NCBI GenBank assembly: GCA_025200525.1
Contig: CM045762.1
Location: 74,707,217-74,771,216, forward strand
Source of the DNA: Camellia lanceoleosa
Taxonomy: Eukaryota > Streptophyta > Magnoliopsida > Ericales > Theaceae
Direction of reading: 5' to 3'
DNA: 64,000 bases
The translations under genes and the position numbers were made by a program. This document shows, piece after piece, positions 22,641-35,806 of this stretch. Numbering within the stretch: position 1 is the stretch's first letter; each line of letters begins with the position of its first letter. Below the pieces are notes generated by a model, which saw only the letters and a program-made list of their open reading frames with translations, was not told the DNA's origin and did no database searches.

Positions 22641-24339
22641 TGTCGCGCCCCCAAAATAGTACAACTAATCCAACACACAAGAGAAGTAATAATAGAAATA
22701 GTATGCTTTCATTCATCAGAGTTTGTATTACAAAAGATAACACATGCAATATACATTCATAAATGTTTGTCCTGAATCTATAGCATGTATTACCAATTAC
22801 TAACCAATAAAATAAATGCCCTACGGGCTTACATCTTTTTGAGACATTGCTTGGTTACAACAAAAAAGAGTCATAAGTTTTGTACATATAAAGCCCTCGG
22901 CTTGAATAAACATTAAGTACAAAACAACAAAATAGAGCGTCCAGCTCCTGGGTCCTCCCAAGCTACGTCCTTGGAGGAAGCATGTGACCTGTACCTGAAA
23001 ATGGTTTCCCAAGTAGGGTGAGCCAAAGCCCAGTAGAAACAATCTAACACAATATATGAGGTTTAACGAAGATATAAGTGTCAAGTGTATATTCAATATC
23101 TATGACAAAACATTCATACTCCACATAACCATACAGTTCCGATGTTCACATCTCAATCCATTCCCATCTATTCATTTGTAGTTAATTCATTTCATTTCAA
23201 TTCATGGGTCAAATTCATAATTCTCCAAATAACCCAACTGAAACTACAACTCAGTGGTTCTCAATCAACACAATCATCATATAAGCACTTCAATCTTGCC
23301 ATTTTACAGAAATTTCGTCCGTGGGATCAGCACCCATGTATACATATGATTTCGGGACTTTCACCCTAGACAATTTCAATGGAGTCCATCCCCTATCTCC
23401 TCCAAACACATGGAGTCCATCCCCTTTCTCCTCTCAAAACATTATACATATACAATGTATTTAAAAGTACCGTCATATTCAATGACTATAACCTATACAT
23501 ATTCAATGCCTTAACATACCATCATATTCAATGACACCAATTAAATGCTTAGTTTCAATTCACCTAATTCTCATGCAATTTCTATAACAATCATATTTAT
23601 CCTCCACTGATAGCCCAATACAGATATTTCTAAACAGATATTCAATCTTAAGACATATAATTTATTCAAATTTCTATAGGAACGAGATAACATGTATCCA
23701 GCTCCACCATTTATATCAACAACTATCCAATTCCATGTTACCATAATCAATTTTGTTTATTTATACAAAACACAAATTGACCCATCTAGGGTACAACTCC
23801 CATTTTTCCAAATATTAACCTAAGTGTCCAAATTAACCCTTTTTCAACAACATACCTTTACATCTACACCCAAACCATTTTTACCAATTACATTTGAAAA
23901 CCCTTCTTTCATTCCACACCCAAACCCTAGGTTCATCCACAAATATCTCCAATATTCCATCATTTATACATAATAACGAATAACTAGGCTAAAAATCATA
24001 TTATGGTATAGAATATCCCTATCTCAAGCTTAGAAGAGCACAGGAAGAGATGGAGGATCTTCAAAGACGCCGAAATCAAACTTCAATCGAACTAAAAGAA
24101 AGCTCTTGAGACGCACTATCTTTTTAACAAAGGCACACTGGTTTAGAGATCACTAGATCTAGGTGTAAATGTAGAGAGAGAGAAAGAGAGAGAGAGAAAG
24201 AGTATCTTAAGGAGAGAGGGTCTCAACTTTACGTTTAGGGAAGAAAAGATCTAAAAAAGTGATGTAAAAAGTCATTTTTGCGATCTGATATACGCACAAT
24301 TCGTTCGAACGCAAGAGTTGACGCTCGAGCATCAAACAC
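22641..24339 (-). mobile_element. Gypsy element G2: 5' LTR, right end lost
   Basis: Starts TGTCGCGCCCCCAAAATAG beside the primer site and matches the 3' LTR (8980-10300) closely. It is cut in the first palindromes (GACGCTCGAGCATC) at about 24339, where an unrelated block begins with TGTAACATGCCC. Divergence from its partner LTR is visible throughout, so G2 is older than element E. Confidence 0.8.
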
Positions 24340-25639
24340 GTGTAACATGCCCGGGGGGTACCCGTGCGCGTTAAACAGTTCGGATCCTCGATCTCTTGTA
24401 TCTAGTCTCACTAGTGCAATGTGAAACATATATGAGAGTCCAGATTTGGCAACTTTTAGAAAATTCATTTTATTGCAAAACCTTTGGCCAGAAATGGACT
24501 GCGTCATTAGATCTCAGAGTCGCCACCTAATAGTTTTGGAAAATTAGGAAACCCATGACTCGTGCCAAGGCCACTGTTCGTCATAGCCAAAGTTGTCTTG
24601 ATTCAGAATCTTAGGTATGAGAGGGGAAGGTCATTAATTGAGTACCCCCACTCACCCGATCAAAAGATCAGCCTTTACTAAACCATGATATGAATTTTAT
24701 TTATTTTATATGTTCATATTTGGATTATTTAATAAATCCTAAAATTACTATATGAAGCATACAAGTATAGACTATGTCATTTATTTTGGAATAATTTGAT
24801 TTCATGTAGTTTTGAAACAGTTTTGGAGATGTACAACCCAAATAAATTGAGTTTACAAACATGAAAATCAACACTATTCCAAATTAAACAACACAACCTC
24901 CATCCACTGGCATTCATACAGTTATATCAAGCAAGCAAGTAGCCATATGGTAGGATGTTTAAACATAATAAGAAAAACACACACAAACGGAATGCTAAAG
25001 CATAAAAACTTACATATTTACCAACGTCCCTCGAACAACAACAAAACGAAGTTAGTAAAACATGCATGATCTTATATACAAAATTCTAATGCAATTCAGT
25101 CACGAGATACAACTAAAGATTCAACTTCTAAGATATGACATGTGAATCATCTCAACAACATGAGGTAGCGCACATAATCACATAGGAATTCATTAAATCC
25201 ACAAATGCAAACTTAGCCGAATCAAGATGCATGAAACACAGATGCAAAGCATGGATATAACGACAAAAAATAAATAAAATAAAATAAAATAAACATGATG
25301 CATATTTACAAATAAGGAAAGAAAGTAAAAGAATGTGATAGAAAGAAGTGGAGCAGGAAATTATTACAACACTTTGAATAAATTATTACAAACCAAATTA
25401 GAGGGGGGGTTAGGAGAATATTACAACAAAATAAAAACCTCACAATACACTCAAAATAAAATAAACAAAAGAAGAAAAAAGTTTCATGTCCCTTGGAAAC
25501 AACCGAAAGTTGGTTAACATCAGAAGACAACGCCGTCTTGTCCAAAAGAAGCTAACTGGCCGGCCAACTAGGCCTAACAAAACCTGTCTTATTGCGAAAC
25601 CAAGAAAAGGATCAAACAAGAAATATGTATGTAGCTTAA

Positions 25640-26280
25640 CTAACCACTACCAGTTAGATTAAAAACAAGAAAACAAATATAAAATAAAAAAATTGCAAAC
25701 TTACAATAAAACTAACATGAACCTAAAACAAGAAAACAAATATAAGGTAGAACATGCAAGGTTACATCAAAATTAATATGAGACTAATGCAAGAAAAATA
25801 TAAGCTAGGAAATGCAAGATTACAACACAATTACTATGAAACTAAAATAAGAAAGCAGATATAAGATAGAACATGCAAGATTACAACAAAACTAATATGA
25901 GACTAATACAAGAAAAATATAAGCTAGGAAATGCAAGATTACAACACAATTACTATGAAACTAAAACAAGAAAGCAAATATAAGATAGAAAATGCAAGAT
26001 TACAACATGAACTTAAAACTAGAAAGCAAATATGAGGTAGAACATGCAAGATTATAACAAAACTAATATGAAATTAAAGCAAGTGAATGAAAATAAATAA
26101 ATAAATAAATAATTATGAGCTAAACAAACCACTTAAATTACAACAACACACTATGAAATATAAAGTAAGAAAATAAATATGAGATAAACAAACTATTTGG
26201 ATTATAACAAAACACTATGAAATAAGAAGCAAGAAAATAATTATGAGATAGAAAATATAAGAAAATGAAAGACTAGAAAT
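25640..26280. repeat. AT-rich tandem repeat, about 57-64 bp units
   Basis: Units with ATGCAAGATTACAAC, then ACTAATATGAAACTAAA, then ACAAGAAAGCAAATATAAG recur about eight times (for example near 25753, 25819, 25876, 25933, 25996 and 26046), becoming degenerate toward the right. Neighbouring variants alternate, suggesting a dimeric higher-order unit. Confidence 0.7.
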
Positions 26281-26649
26281 TCGCCTTCCAAAGAAAGATT
26301 GAACTTCTTGATTTCCAAATTTCCTCTTGATCACCCTCAAGTTTAGGAAGTGTGTTCTCAATCCTCAATTTGAAACTAGAATGGAACTCTAGGTATGTAT
26401 GATGGAAAAATGGCTAACTCTCTTATTTTTTCTCACTTTCAACAACACTCACTCTTTCCTTTGATTAATCACTACTAAAATTTAGCTATTTCAGAATTTT
26501 TGGAGGAGTTTTGGGTGTAGGAAAGATAGAATTTTAGTTTGTATGGAAGGTATGTGGTGTATATGGAAGATAGGAGTATTTTTTGCTCAAGAACTCAATT
26601 TTTCTCTCTTTTTTCACCATTTTCTCACTCTTTTCTCTTTAATTTCGTG

Positions 26650-26652
<3 letters not shown>

Positions 26653-26694
<42 letters not shown>
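26653..26694. repeat. (CT)n microsatellite, about 42 bp
   Basis: Uninterrupted CT dinucleotides; likely length-polymorphic. Confidence 0.9.
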
Positions 26695-26701
<7 letters not shown>

Positions 26702-26969
26702 TGATCATTCTAAATAGGCAATGAGGGAGAGTAAAGGTCAAAAAGAAGATAGGAGACAAGAATGTGATAGGAGAGCAAATTTTCAAGGTGCTTGCATAGG
26801 ATACTCCTTTATGGATGCAAAGAAAACCTCTTTTTGACAATGGGGGATGATTAGGTATAATGGAGGATGAGTGGGTGCACTTGAATGGATCAAAAAATAG
26901 GTAAATGGGGTGTCCCAACCGAACCAAAATCAAGAAAAATGGGGCTGCTGCTGTTTTAGGCCGAGTCAA

Positions 26970-27345
26970 CAAAATTTGCTATTAAGCACAATTTCAAACG
27001 GGCATATCTCCTTTATCCGGACTTGATTTTAAGTGATTCTTGGGTCTAAATTGAAGCCCCAGAAGTCCACTTTCCAATTGTAGTGGCCTCACATTTAAAT
27101 TCCAAGTATACAAATAGATATGCCTAATTTAGTAAAGGTTGTTCATTTCACTCGGGCCAGTCAATAAAATCTGCTCTTAAGCCCAACTTCAAATGGACAT
27201 ATCTCCCTTATTTGGACTTGGTTTTTTGAGTCTCAATTGAAGCCCCAGAAGTCTCATTTCCAATGGTGATGGCCTCATATTTAAAATCCAAGTGTACAAA
27301 GAGATATGCCTAATTTAGTGAAGGCTGTTCATTTTCTTTTTAACA
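26970..27345. repeat. Imperfect tandem duplication, about 185 bp x 2
   Basis: Both halves contain 'GGGCATATCTCCTTTATCCGG' or its variant 'GGACATATCTCCCTTATTTGG', then GAAGCCCCAGAAGTC and AGATATGCCTAATTTAGT, in the same order. Confidence 0.75.
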
Positions 27346-28609
27346 AATTGATGCTCATCATTTTTCTAAACCAGTTTTCTTTCATCCCCCCAGTTTCCTT
27401 CGAATCCAAACCTATATAAAAGATGTTTTTAAATATATATATTTTTAAAGAGTTAACCTCACTTCCATTTATTTCTACTTTGTCCTTACTCGGTTTACTA
27501 AAATTGCAATATTTTAATTGAAATGGGAGCCACAGAACATCGTAGAAACATTTGAAAAAATATTTAAAAAAAAGAGTTTTAAGGCCTAAAACAGTTTGGC
27601 CAAAAATGTGTGAAGTTTAGGATTAAAGTTTAAATTCCATTTTTCTTGTTGAGGACTACTGGGGAACATATTCTGATTGTCATGGGAAAGCGTGCACACA
27701 AAAAAAATTAAAATTCCTTTTCAATTACAATTTTAAATCTGAATCTTATTTGAATATTCTATTTCTATCCAAATCCAACTCAAAGTAAAATAATTTCAAG
27801 GTGAATATGCTAGGGGCCTACGATGGAAATTACAATATTACCCAAACAAAAATATGTATGAATTCTACATTTAACACTATATTTTTATTTTGAATATGAA
27901 TGTTAATATGATTTTATTTGACTAAAATATATAGAAGTTTGTCTTGTTAACCATTTGAGTTGAACCCAAACGACTTTCAATCGAACGGAGTTTGAGCAAC
28001 TTGGCATTTTATTGCCCTTTTAAGCTTATAGAACTGAGTTCGAACAGAACTCAAAAAATCGGCGAATTTCAAAATGTGCTCAATTTTAACTTATTTATAT
28101 AATAAATCATTCTTCAATTGTTATTTATTGAGCCGAATATCAATCGAGTTCAAATAACTTGATTTGTGTTACCATATTAACTTAAATAGATATGCCAAGA
28201 AAATGAATATTAAATTAAATAAGAAATTATCAAGGCACTGTGGTGAATTTTTGAAATAAAATTTTCTTTTTTTTCATAGGTCTAATACTCAGATCTACAA
28301 CAAAATTTTCCTTATCTAAAAAATAACTAATGAGATTATGGAACACAAATTATTAAAGGCACATAGAAAAATAATGATGAAAGAGGGAAGACAATGTGAA
28401 GAGATGATAACAAAAAGGTGCTTTGTTAATAATTAAGCAAGACAATAAATGTTTCAGATGAATACGGAGATATGCAATTATCAATTTGCTTTTCATTTCC
28501 GCTCATACATGGTTAAGCATGCATTTGGAAACCGTTGCAATTATCAATTGTTGCTTATCCACAATTTTGTAACAACCACTAACCGAAAGTGTTGTAAACT
28601 ACTTTACAG

Positions 28610-28999
28610 GTTGCTTTCCCAGTCTTGGAGGTTTTGCGAATTGGGGAATTGCCTAACATAATAGAGATATGGGACAAGCAATTACTCATAGCCTCAGAAA
28701 AAGAATCAAAGTCCTTCGGCCAACTGATAGATGTGGAGGTTTTTAATTGTAAGAAATTGGTACATGTGGTCCAGTTCAATATGCTCCCACGACTGCAAAA
28801 CCTGGAAGCATTCAACATAGATAATTGTCCAAAGATGGAAGCGATAGTATCGGAGAAAGAAAAAGAAGAAGGATCCACCAGTAATGATATCATCGTGTTC
28901 TCTCAATTAACAACTCTTATTCTTTCTAGGTTGGTGAGCGTTAGAAGTTTTTACAGTTGGCCGACTAGATCTGAAGCACAACCCTTGTTCAACCACCAG
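28610..28999 (+). CDS. LRR exon 1 of the array
   Basis: 130 codons, frame GTT GCT TTC, from TTTACAG| to CACCAG|GTTTGA. It contains four irregular LRRs: residues 3-21 ('FPVLEVLRIGELPNIIEIW'), 36-54, 59-80 (with 'FNIDNCPKMEAIV') and 97-115 ('FSQLTTLILSRLVSVRSFY'). An acidic loop at 81-93 separates the third and fourth, and 'PLFNHQ' closes the exon. This is the FPxLExLxLxxLPN...IW / CxxMExIV pattern of RPS2/At4g27190-like CNL proteins, in which LRRs shape recognition and autoinhibition. The exon mixes traits of the two subfamilies described below (long loop EKEKEEG but STSND and FNIDN), so it may be close to the ancestral unit. No Met start exists in the exon: it is internal, not a gene on its own. 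Confidence 0.85.
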
Positions 29000-29980
29000 G
29001 TTTGATTTTGCTAATTTATTTTATTAACCCTGGCCATGGGAAAGCGTGCACGTAAAAAAAATTTGAAATTGCTTTTCAAATACAATTTTGAATTTGAATC
29101 TTGTTTGAATATTCTCTTTCTATCCAAATCCAAATCAAAGTAAAATAATTTCAATCTAGATATGTTAGGGGCCTACGATGGAAATTACAATATTACCCAA
29201 ACCAAAATATGTATGAATTCTAAATTTAACACTATATTTTTATTTTGAGTATGAATGTTAATATGATTTTATTTGTCTGAAATATATATAAGTTTGTCTT
29301 GTTTACCATTTTAGCTGAACCCAAACGACTTTTAATCGAACGAAGTTCGAGCAACTTGGAATTTTATTGCCTTTTTCAGTTTATAGAACTGAGTTCGAAC
29401 TGAACTCAAAAAAACGGAGAATTTCAAAATGTGTTGAATTTTAACTTATTTATATAATAAGTCATTCTTCAATTGTTATTTATTGAGCCGAATATCAATC
29501 GAGTTCAAATAATTTGATTTGTTTTTCCATATTAACTTAAATAGATATGCCGAGAAAAAGAATATTAAACTAAATAAGAAATTATTAATATAAAAAATTA
29601 TCAAGGCACTGTGGTGAATATTTCAAATAAAATTTTCTTTTTTTTCATAGGTCTAATACTCAGATCTACAACAAAATTTTCCTTATCTAAAAAATAACTA
29701 ATGAGATTATGGAAGACAAATTATTAAAGGCACATAGAAAAATAATGATGAAAGAGGGAAGACAATGTGAAGAGAAGATAACAAAAAGGTGCTTTGTTAA
29801 TAATTAAGCAAGACAATAAATATTTCTGATGAATACGGAGATATGAAATTATCAATTTGCTTTTCATTTCCGCCCATACATGATTCAGCACGCATTTGGA
29901 AACTGTTGCGATTATCAATTGTTGCTTATCCACAATTTTGTAATAGTCACTAACCAAAAGTGTTGTAAACTACTTTACAG

Positions 29981-30367
29981 GTTGCTTTCCCAGCCTTGGA
30001 GGTTTTGAAAATTTGTGAATTGCCTAACATAATAGAGATATGGGACAAGCAATTACTCATAGCCTCAGAAAAAGAATCAAAGTCCTTCTGCCAACTGAAA
30101 GTCATGGAGGTTTTTAATTGTGAGAAATTGGTACATGTGGTCCTGTTCAATATGCTCCCACGTCTGCAAAATCTGGAAACATTCAACATAGATAATTGTC
30201 AAAAGATGGAAGTGATAGTCTCGGAGAAAGGAAAAGAAGGATTCGCCAGTAATGATATCATCGTGTTCTCTCAATTAACAACTCTTAATCTTTCTAGGTT
30301 GGTGAGTGTTAAAAGTTTCTACAGCTGGCCAACAAGATCTGAAGCACAACCCTTGTTCAACCACCAG
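29981..30367 (+). CDS. LRR exon 2 (type A, 387 bp)
   Basis: 129 codons, starting 'VAFPALEVLKICELPN'. The loop is one residue shorter (EKGKEG), followed by FASND where other type-A exons have STSND. Private changes are 'VLFNMLPR' and 'NCQKMEVIV' (the conserved Pro of NCPKME is Gln). Both splice sites are intact. Confidence 0.85.
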
Positions 30368-31331
30368 GTTTGATTTTGCTAATTTATTTTATTAACCCTG
30401 GCCATGGGAAAGCGTGCACAAAAAAAAAATTAAAATTGCTTGTCAATTACAATTTTGAATTTGAATCTTGTTTGAATATTCTCTTTCCATCCAAATCCAA
30501 ATCAAAGTAAAATAATTTCAATCGAGATATGTTAGGGGCCTACGATGGAAATTACAATATTACCCAAACCAAAATATGTATGAATTCTAAATTTAACACT
30601 ATATTTTTATTTTGAATATGAATGTTAATATGATTTTATTTGCCTGAAATATATATAAGTTTGTCTTGTTGACCATTTTAGCTGAACCCAAATGACTTTT
30701 AATTGAACGGAGTTCGAGCAACTTGGTATTTTATTGCCCTTTTAAGTTTATAGAACAGAGTTCGAACTGAACTAAAAAAAACGGAGAATTTCAAAATGTG
30801 TTGAATTTTAACTTATTTATATAATAAGTCATTCTTCAATTGTTATTTATTGAGCCGAATATCAATCGAGTTCAAATAATTTGATTTGTTTCTCCATATT
30901 AACTTAAATAGATATGCCGAGAAAATGAATATTAAATTAAATAAAAAATTATCAATGCACTGGGGTGAATTTTTGAAATAAAATTTTCTTTTTTTTCATA
31001 GGTCTAATACTCAGATCTACAACCTAATTTTCCTTATCTAAAAAATAACTAATGAGATTATGGAACACAAATTATTAAAAGCACATAGAAAAATAATGAT
31101 GAAAGAGGGAAGACAATGTGAAGAGCTGATAACAAAAAGGTGCTTTTGCTAATAATTTAGCAAGACAATAAATATTTCAGATGAATACGGAGATATGCAA
31201 TTATCAATTTGCTTTTCATTTTCGCTCATACATGATTAAGCATGCATTTGGAAACTATTGCAATTATCAATTGTGCTTATCCACAATTTTGTAAGAGTCA
31301 CTAACCTAAAGTGTTGTAAACTACTTTACAG

Positions 31332-31718
31332 GTTTCTTTCCCAATCTTGGAGGTTTTGAAAATTTGTGAATTGCCTAACATAATAGAGATATGGGACAAG
31401 CAGTTACCCATAGCATTAGAAAAAGAATCAAAGTCCTTCTGCCAACTGAAAGTCATGGAGGTTTTTAATTGTGAGAAATTGGTACATGTGGTCCAGTTGA
31501 ATATGCTCCAACGACTGCAACATCTGGAAACATTCAACATAGATAATTGTCCAAAGATGGAAGCGATAGTCTCGGAGAAAGGAAAAGAAGGATCCACCAG
31601 TAATGATATCATCGTGTTCTCTCAATTAACAACTCTTAATCTTTCTAGGTTGGTGAGCGTTAAAAGTTTCTACAGCTGGCCAACAAGATCTGAAGCACAA
31701 CCCTTGTTCAACCACCAG
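31332..31718 (+). CDS. LRR exon 3 (type A)
   Basis: 129 codons. Begins 'VSFPILEVLKICELPN' (Ala2 to Ser, Val5 to Ile). It has 'KQLPIALEKES' and 'VVQLNMLQRLQHLETF', four or more private replacements in concave-side or loop positions. Splice sites intact. Confidence 0.85.
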
Positions 31719-32692
31719 GTTTGATTTTGCTAATTTATTTTATTAATCCTGCCCATGGGAAAGCGTGCACAAAAAAAAATTAAAACTGCTTTTGAATTAC
31801 AATTTTAAATTTGAAACTTTTTTGAATATTCTCTTTCAATCCAAATCCAAATCAAAGTAAAATAATTTCATGGTGGATATGGTGGGGGCCTACGATGGAA
31901 ATTACAATGTTACCCAAACAAAAATATGTATGAATTCTAAATTTAACACTGTATTTTTATTTTGAATATGAATGTTAATATGATTTTATTTGCCTAAAAT
32001 ATATATAAGTTTGGCTTGTTTATCATTTTAACTGAACCCAAACGACTTTTAATCGAACGGAGTTCGAGCAACTTGGTATTTTATTGCCCTATTAAGTTTG
32101 TAGAGCTGAGGTCAAACTGAACTCAAAAAATCGGCGAATTTCAAAATGTGTTCAATTTTGACTTATTTATATAATAAGTCATTCTTCAGTTGTTATTTAT
32201 TGAGCCGAATATCAATCGAGTTCAAATAATTTCATTTGTTTTTCCATATTAACTTAAATAGATATGCCGAGAAAATGAATACTAAATTAAATAAGAAATT
32301 ACCATATATAAAATTATCAAGGCACTATGGTGAATTTTTGAAATAAAATTTTATTTTTTTTCATAGGTCTAATACTCAGATCTACAACCTAATTTTCCTT
32401 ATCGAAAAAATAATGAGATTATGGAACACAAATTATTAAAGGCACATAGAAAAATATTGTTGAAAGAGGGAAGACAATGTGAAGAGATGATAACAAAAAG
32501 GTGCTATGGTAATAATTAAGCAAGACAATAAATATTTCAGATGAACACGGAGATATGCAATTATCAATTTGCTTTTCATTTCCGCTCATACATTATTAAG
32601 CCTGCATTTGGAAACTGTCGCAATTATCAAATGTTGCTTATCCACAATTTTGAAACAGTCACTAACCTAAAGTGTTGTAAACTACTTTACAG

Positions 32693-33082
32693 GTTGCTTT
32701 CCCAGTCTTGGAGGTTTTGAAAATTTGTGAATTGCCTAACATAAAAGAGATATGGGACAAGCAATTGCTCATAGCCTCTGAAAAAGAAACAAAGTCCTTC
32801 TGCCAACTGAAAGACATGGTGGTTTTTAATTGTGAGAAATTGGTACATGTGGTCCAGTTCAATATGCTCCCACGACTGCAAAATCTGAAAATATTCATCG
32901 TAGATAATTGTCCAAAGATGGAAGTGATAGTTTCAGAGAAAGAAAAAGAAGAAGGAACCACCAATAATGATATCATCCTGTTCTCTCAATTAACAACTCT
33001 TAATCTTTTTAGGTTGGTGAGCATTAAAAGTTTCTACAACTTGCCTACTAGATCTGAAGCACAACCCTTGTTCAACCACCAG
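32693..33082 (+). CDS. LRR exon 4 (type B, 390 bp)
   Basis: 130 codons. First clear type-B exon: 'NIKEIW', 'KDMVVFNC', 'LKIFIVDNC', loop 'EKEKEEGTTNND', 'IILFSQL' and 'LVSIKSFYNLPT'. It is nearly identical to exon 11, 9,492 bp downstream (shared rare 'SEKETKSF' and 'FYNLPT'). Confidence 0.85.
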
Positions 33083-34052
33083 GTTTGATTTTGCTAATTT
33101 ATGTTATTAACCCTGGCCATGGGAAAGCGTGCACAAAAAAAAATTAAAATTGCTTTTCAATTACAATTTTAAATTCGAGAATATTCTCTCTGTATCCAAA
33201 TCCAAATCTATGTAAAATAATTTCAAGGTGGATATGCAAGGGGCCTACGACGGAATTTACAATATTACCCAAACAAAAATATGTATGAATTCTAAATTTA
33301 ACACTTTATTTTTATTTTGAATATGAATGTTAATACGATTTTATTTGACTAAAATATGTATAAGTTTGTCTTGTTTACCATTTGAGGTGAACCCAAACGA
33401 CTTTTAATTGAACGGGGTTCGAGCAACTTGGTATTTTATTGCCCTTTTAAGTTTATTGAACTGAGTTCGAACTAAACTCAAAAAATCGACGAATTTGAAA
33501 ATCTGTTCAGTTTTAACTTATTTATATAATAAGTCATTCTTCAATTGTTATTTATTGAGCCGAATATCAATCGAGTTCAAACAATTTGATTTGTTTTGCC
33601 ATATTAACTTAAATAGATATGCCAAGAAAAAGAATATTAAATTAAATAAGAAATTATCAATATAAAAAATTATCAAGGCACTGTGGTGAATTTTTGAAAT
33701 AGAATTTTCTTTTTTTTCATAGGTCTAATACTCAGATCTACAACATAATTTTCCTTATCTAAAAAATAACTAATGAGATTATGGAACACAAATTATTAAA
33801 GGCACACAGAAAAATAATGATGAAAGGGGGAAGACAATGGGAAGAGATGATAACAAAAAGGTGCTTTGTTAATAATTAAGCAAGACAATAAATATTTCAG
33901 ATGAATACGGAGATATGCAATTATCAATTTGCTTTTCATTTCCGCTCATACGTGATTAAGCATGCATTTGGAAACTGTTGCAATTATTAATTGTTGCTTA
34001 TCCACAATTTTGTAACAGTCACTAACCTAAAGTGTTGTAAACTACTTTACAG

Positions 34053-34439
34053 GTTGCTTTCCCCGTCTTGGAGGTTTTGAAAATTTCTGAATTGCCTAAC
34101 ATAATAGAGATATGGGACAAGCAATTACTTATAGCCTCAGAAAAAGAATCAAAGTCCTTCTCGCTAACCGAAAGTCATGGAGGTTTTAATTGTGAGAAAT
34201 TGGTGCATGTGGTCCAGTTCAATATTCTCCCACATTTGCAAAATCTGGAAACATTCAACATAGATAATTGTCCAAAGATGGAAGCGATAGTCTCGGAGAA
34301 AGGAAAAGAAGGATCCACCAGTAATGATATCATCGTGTTCTCTCAATTAAGAACTCTTAATCTTTCTAGGTTGGTGAGCGTTAAATGTTTCTATAGCTGG
34401 CCTACAAGATCTGAAGCACAACCCTTGTTCAACCACCAG
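34053..34439 (+). CDS. LRR exon 5 (type A) with a compensated frameshift
   Basis: Total length is still 129 codons, but a 1-base insertion near 34161 (TTCTCGCTAACCG for TTCTGCCAACTG) and a 1-base loss in a T run near 34185 put about eight codons in another frame. 'CQLKVMEV' becomes 'SLTESHGG' and the frame is then restored at 'FNCEKL'. It is otherwise close to exon 12 (both have 'NILP', 'LRTLNL', 'VKCFYSW'), which has the normal segment. The second LRR core strand is lost. Confidence 0.8.
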
Positions 34440-35416
34440 GTTTGATTTTGCTAATTTATTTTATTAATCCTGGCCACGGGAAAGCGTGCACAAAAAAAAT
34501 TAAAATTGCTTTTCAATTACAATTTTAAATTTGAATGTTTTTTGAATATTCTCTTTCTATCCAAATCCAAATCAAAGTAAAATATTTCCAAGGTGGATAT
34601 GCTAGGGGCCTACGATGGAAATTACAATATTACCCAAAGAAAAGTTTCTATGAATTCTAAATTTAACACTATGTTTTTATTTTGAATATGAATGTTAATA
34701 TGATTTTATTTGCCTAACATATATATAAGTTTGCCTTGTTTACCATTTTAGCTGAACCCAAACGACTTTTAATCGAACGGAGTTCGAGCAACTTGGTATT
34801 TTATCGCCCTATTAGGTATATAGAGCTGAGGTCAAACTGAACTAAAAAATCGGCGAATTTCAAAATCTGTTCAATTTTGACTTATTTATATAATAAGTCA
34901 TTCTTCAATTGTTATTTATTGAGCCGAATATCAATCGAGTTCAAATAATTTGATTTCTTTTGCCATATTAACTTAAATAGATATGCCGAGAAAATGAATA
35001 TGAAATTAAATAAGAAATTATCAATATGAAAAATTATCAAGGCACTGTGGTGAATTTTTGAAATAAAATTTTCTTTTTTTTCATAGGTCTAATACTCAGA
35101 TCTACAACATAATTCTCCTTATCTAAAAAATAACTAATGAGATTATGGAACACAAATTATTAAAGGCGCATAGAAAAACAATGATGAAGGAGGGAAGACA
35201 ATGTGAAGAGCTGATAACAAAAAGGTGCTTAGCTAATAATTAAGCAAGACGAGAAATATTTCAGATGAACACAGAGATATGCAATTATCAATTTGCGTTT
35301 CATTTCCGCTCATACATTATTAAGCTTGCATTTGGAAACTGTCGCAATTATCAAATGTTGCTTATCCACAATTTTGTAACAGTCACTAACCTAAAGTGTT
35401 GTAAACTACTTTACAG

Positions 35417-35806
35417 GTTGCTTTCCCAGTCTTGGAGGTTTTGAAAATTTGTGAATTGCCTAACATAAAAGAGATATGGGAGAAGCAATTGCTCATAGCC
35501 TCAGAAAAAGAATCAAAGTCCTTCTGCCAACTGAAAGACATGGTGGTTTTTAATTGTGAGAAATTGGTACATGTGGTCCAGTTCAATATGCTCCCACGAC
35601 TGCAAAATCTGAAAATATTCATCGTAGATAATTGTCCAAAGATGGAAGCGATAGTTTCAGAGAAAGAAAAAGAAGAAGGAACCACCAATAATGATATCAT
35701 CCTGTTCTCTCAATTAACAACTCTTAATCTTTTTAGGTTGGTGAGCGTTAAAAGTTTCTACAACTGGCCTACAAGATCTGAAGCACAACCCTTGTTCAAC
35801 CACCAG
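35417..35806 (+). CDS. LRR exon 6 (type B)
   Basis: 130 codons, with 'EIWEKQLL' (Asp22 to Glu) and 'FYNWPT'. It differs from exon 13 at essentially one residue in my reading. Splice sites intact. Confidence 0.85.

Larger units (their letters stand above)
24341..27680. mobile_element. Unclassified LTR-like block
   Basis: Begins TGTAACATGCCCGGGGGG exactly where the G2 LTR is broken and carries 'GAGTCGCCACCTAATAG' near 24512, wording that I recognise as typical of large plant gypsy LTRs. There is no coding frame. It contains AT-rich sub-repeats (25640-26280), a (CT)n tract (26653-26694) and a duplicated segment of roughly 185 bp (about 26970-27160 and 27160-27345). I found no convincing right end or target duplication. 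It runs up to the first base of the LRR repeat at 27681. Confidence 0.45.

Noticed and set aside
26539..26724. Short plus-strand frame ending in a Ser/Leu run
   Set aside because: The run is the (CT)n microsatellite; there is no other support.
28625..29005. Each array exon as a separate small gene
   Set aside because: No ATG at the exon start, consensus splice sites on both sides and phase-0 ends in all units show internal exons.
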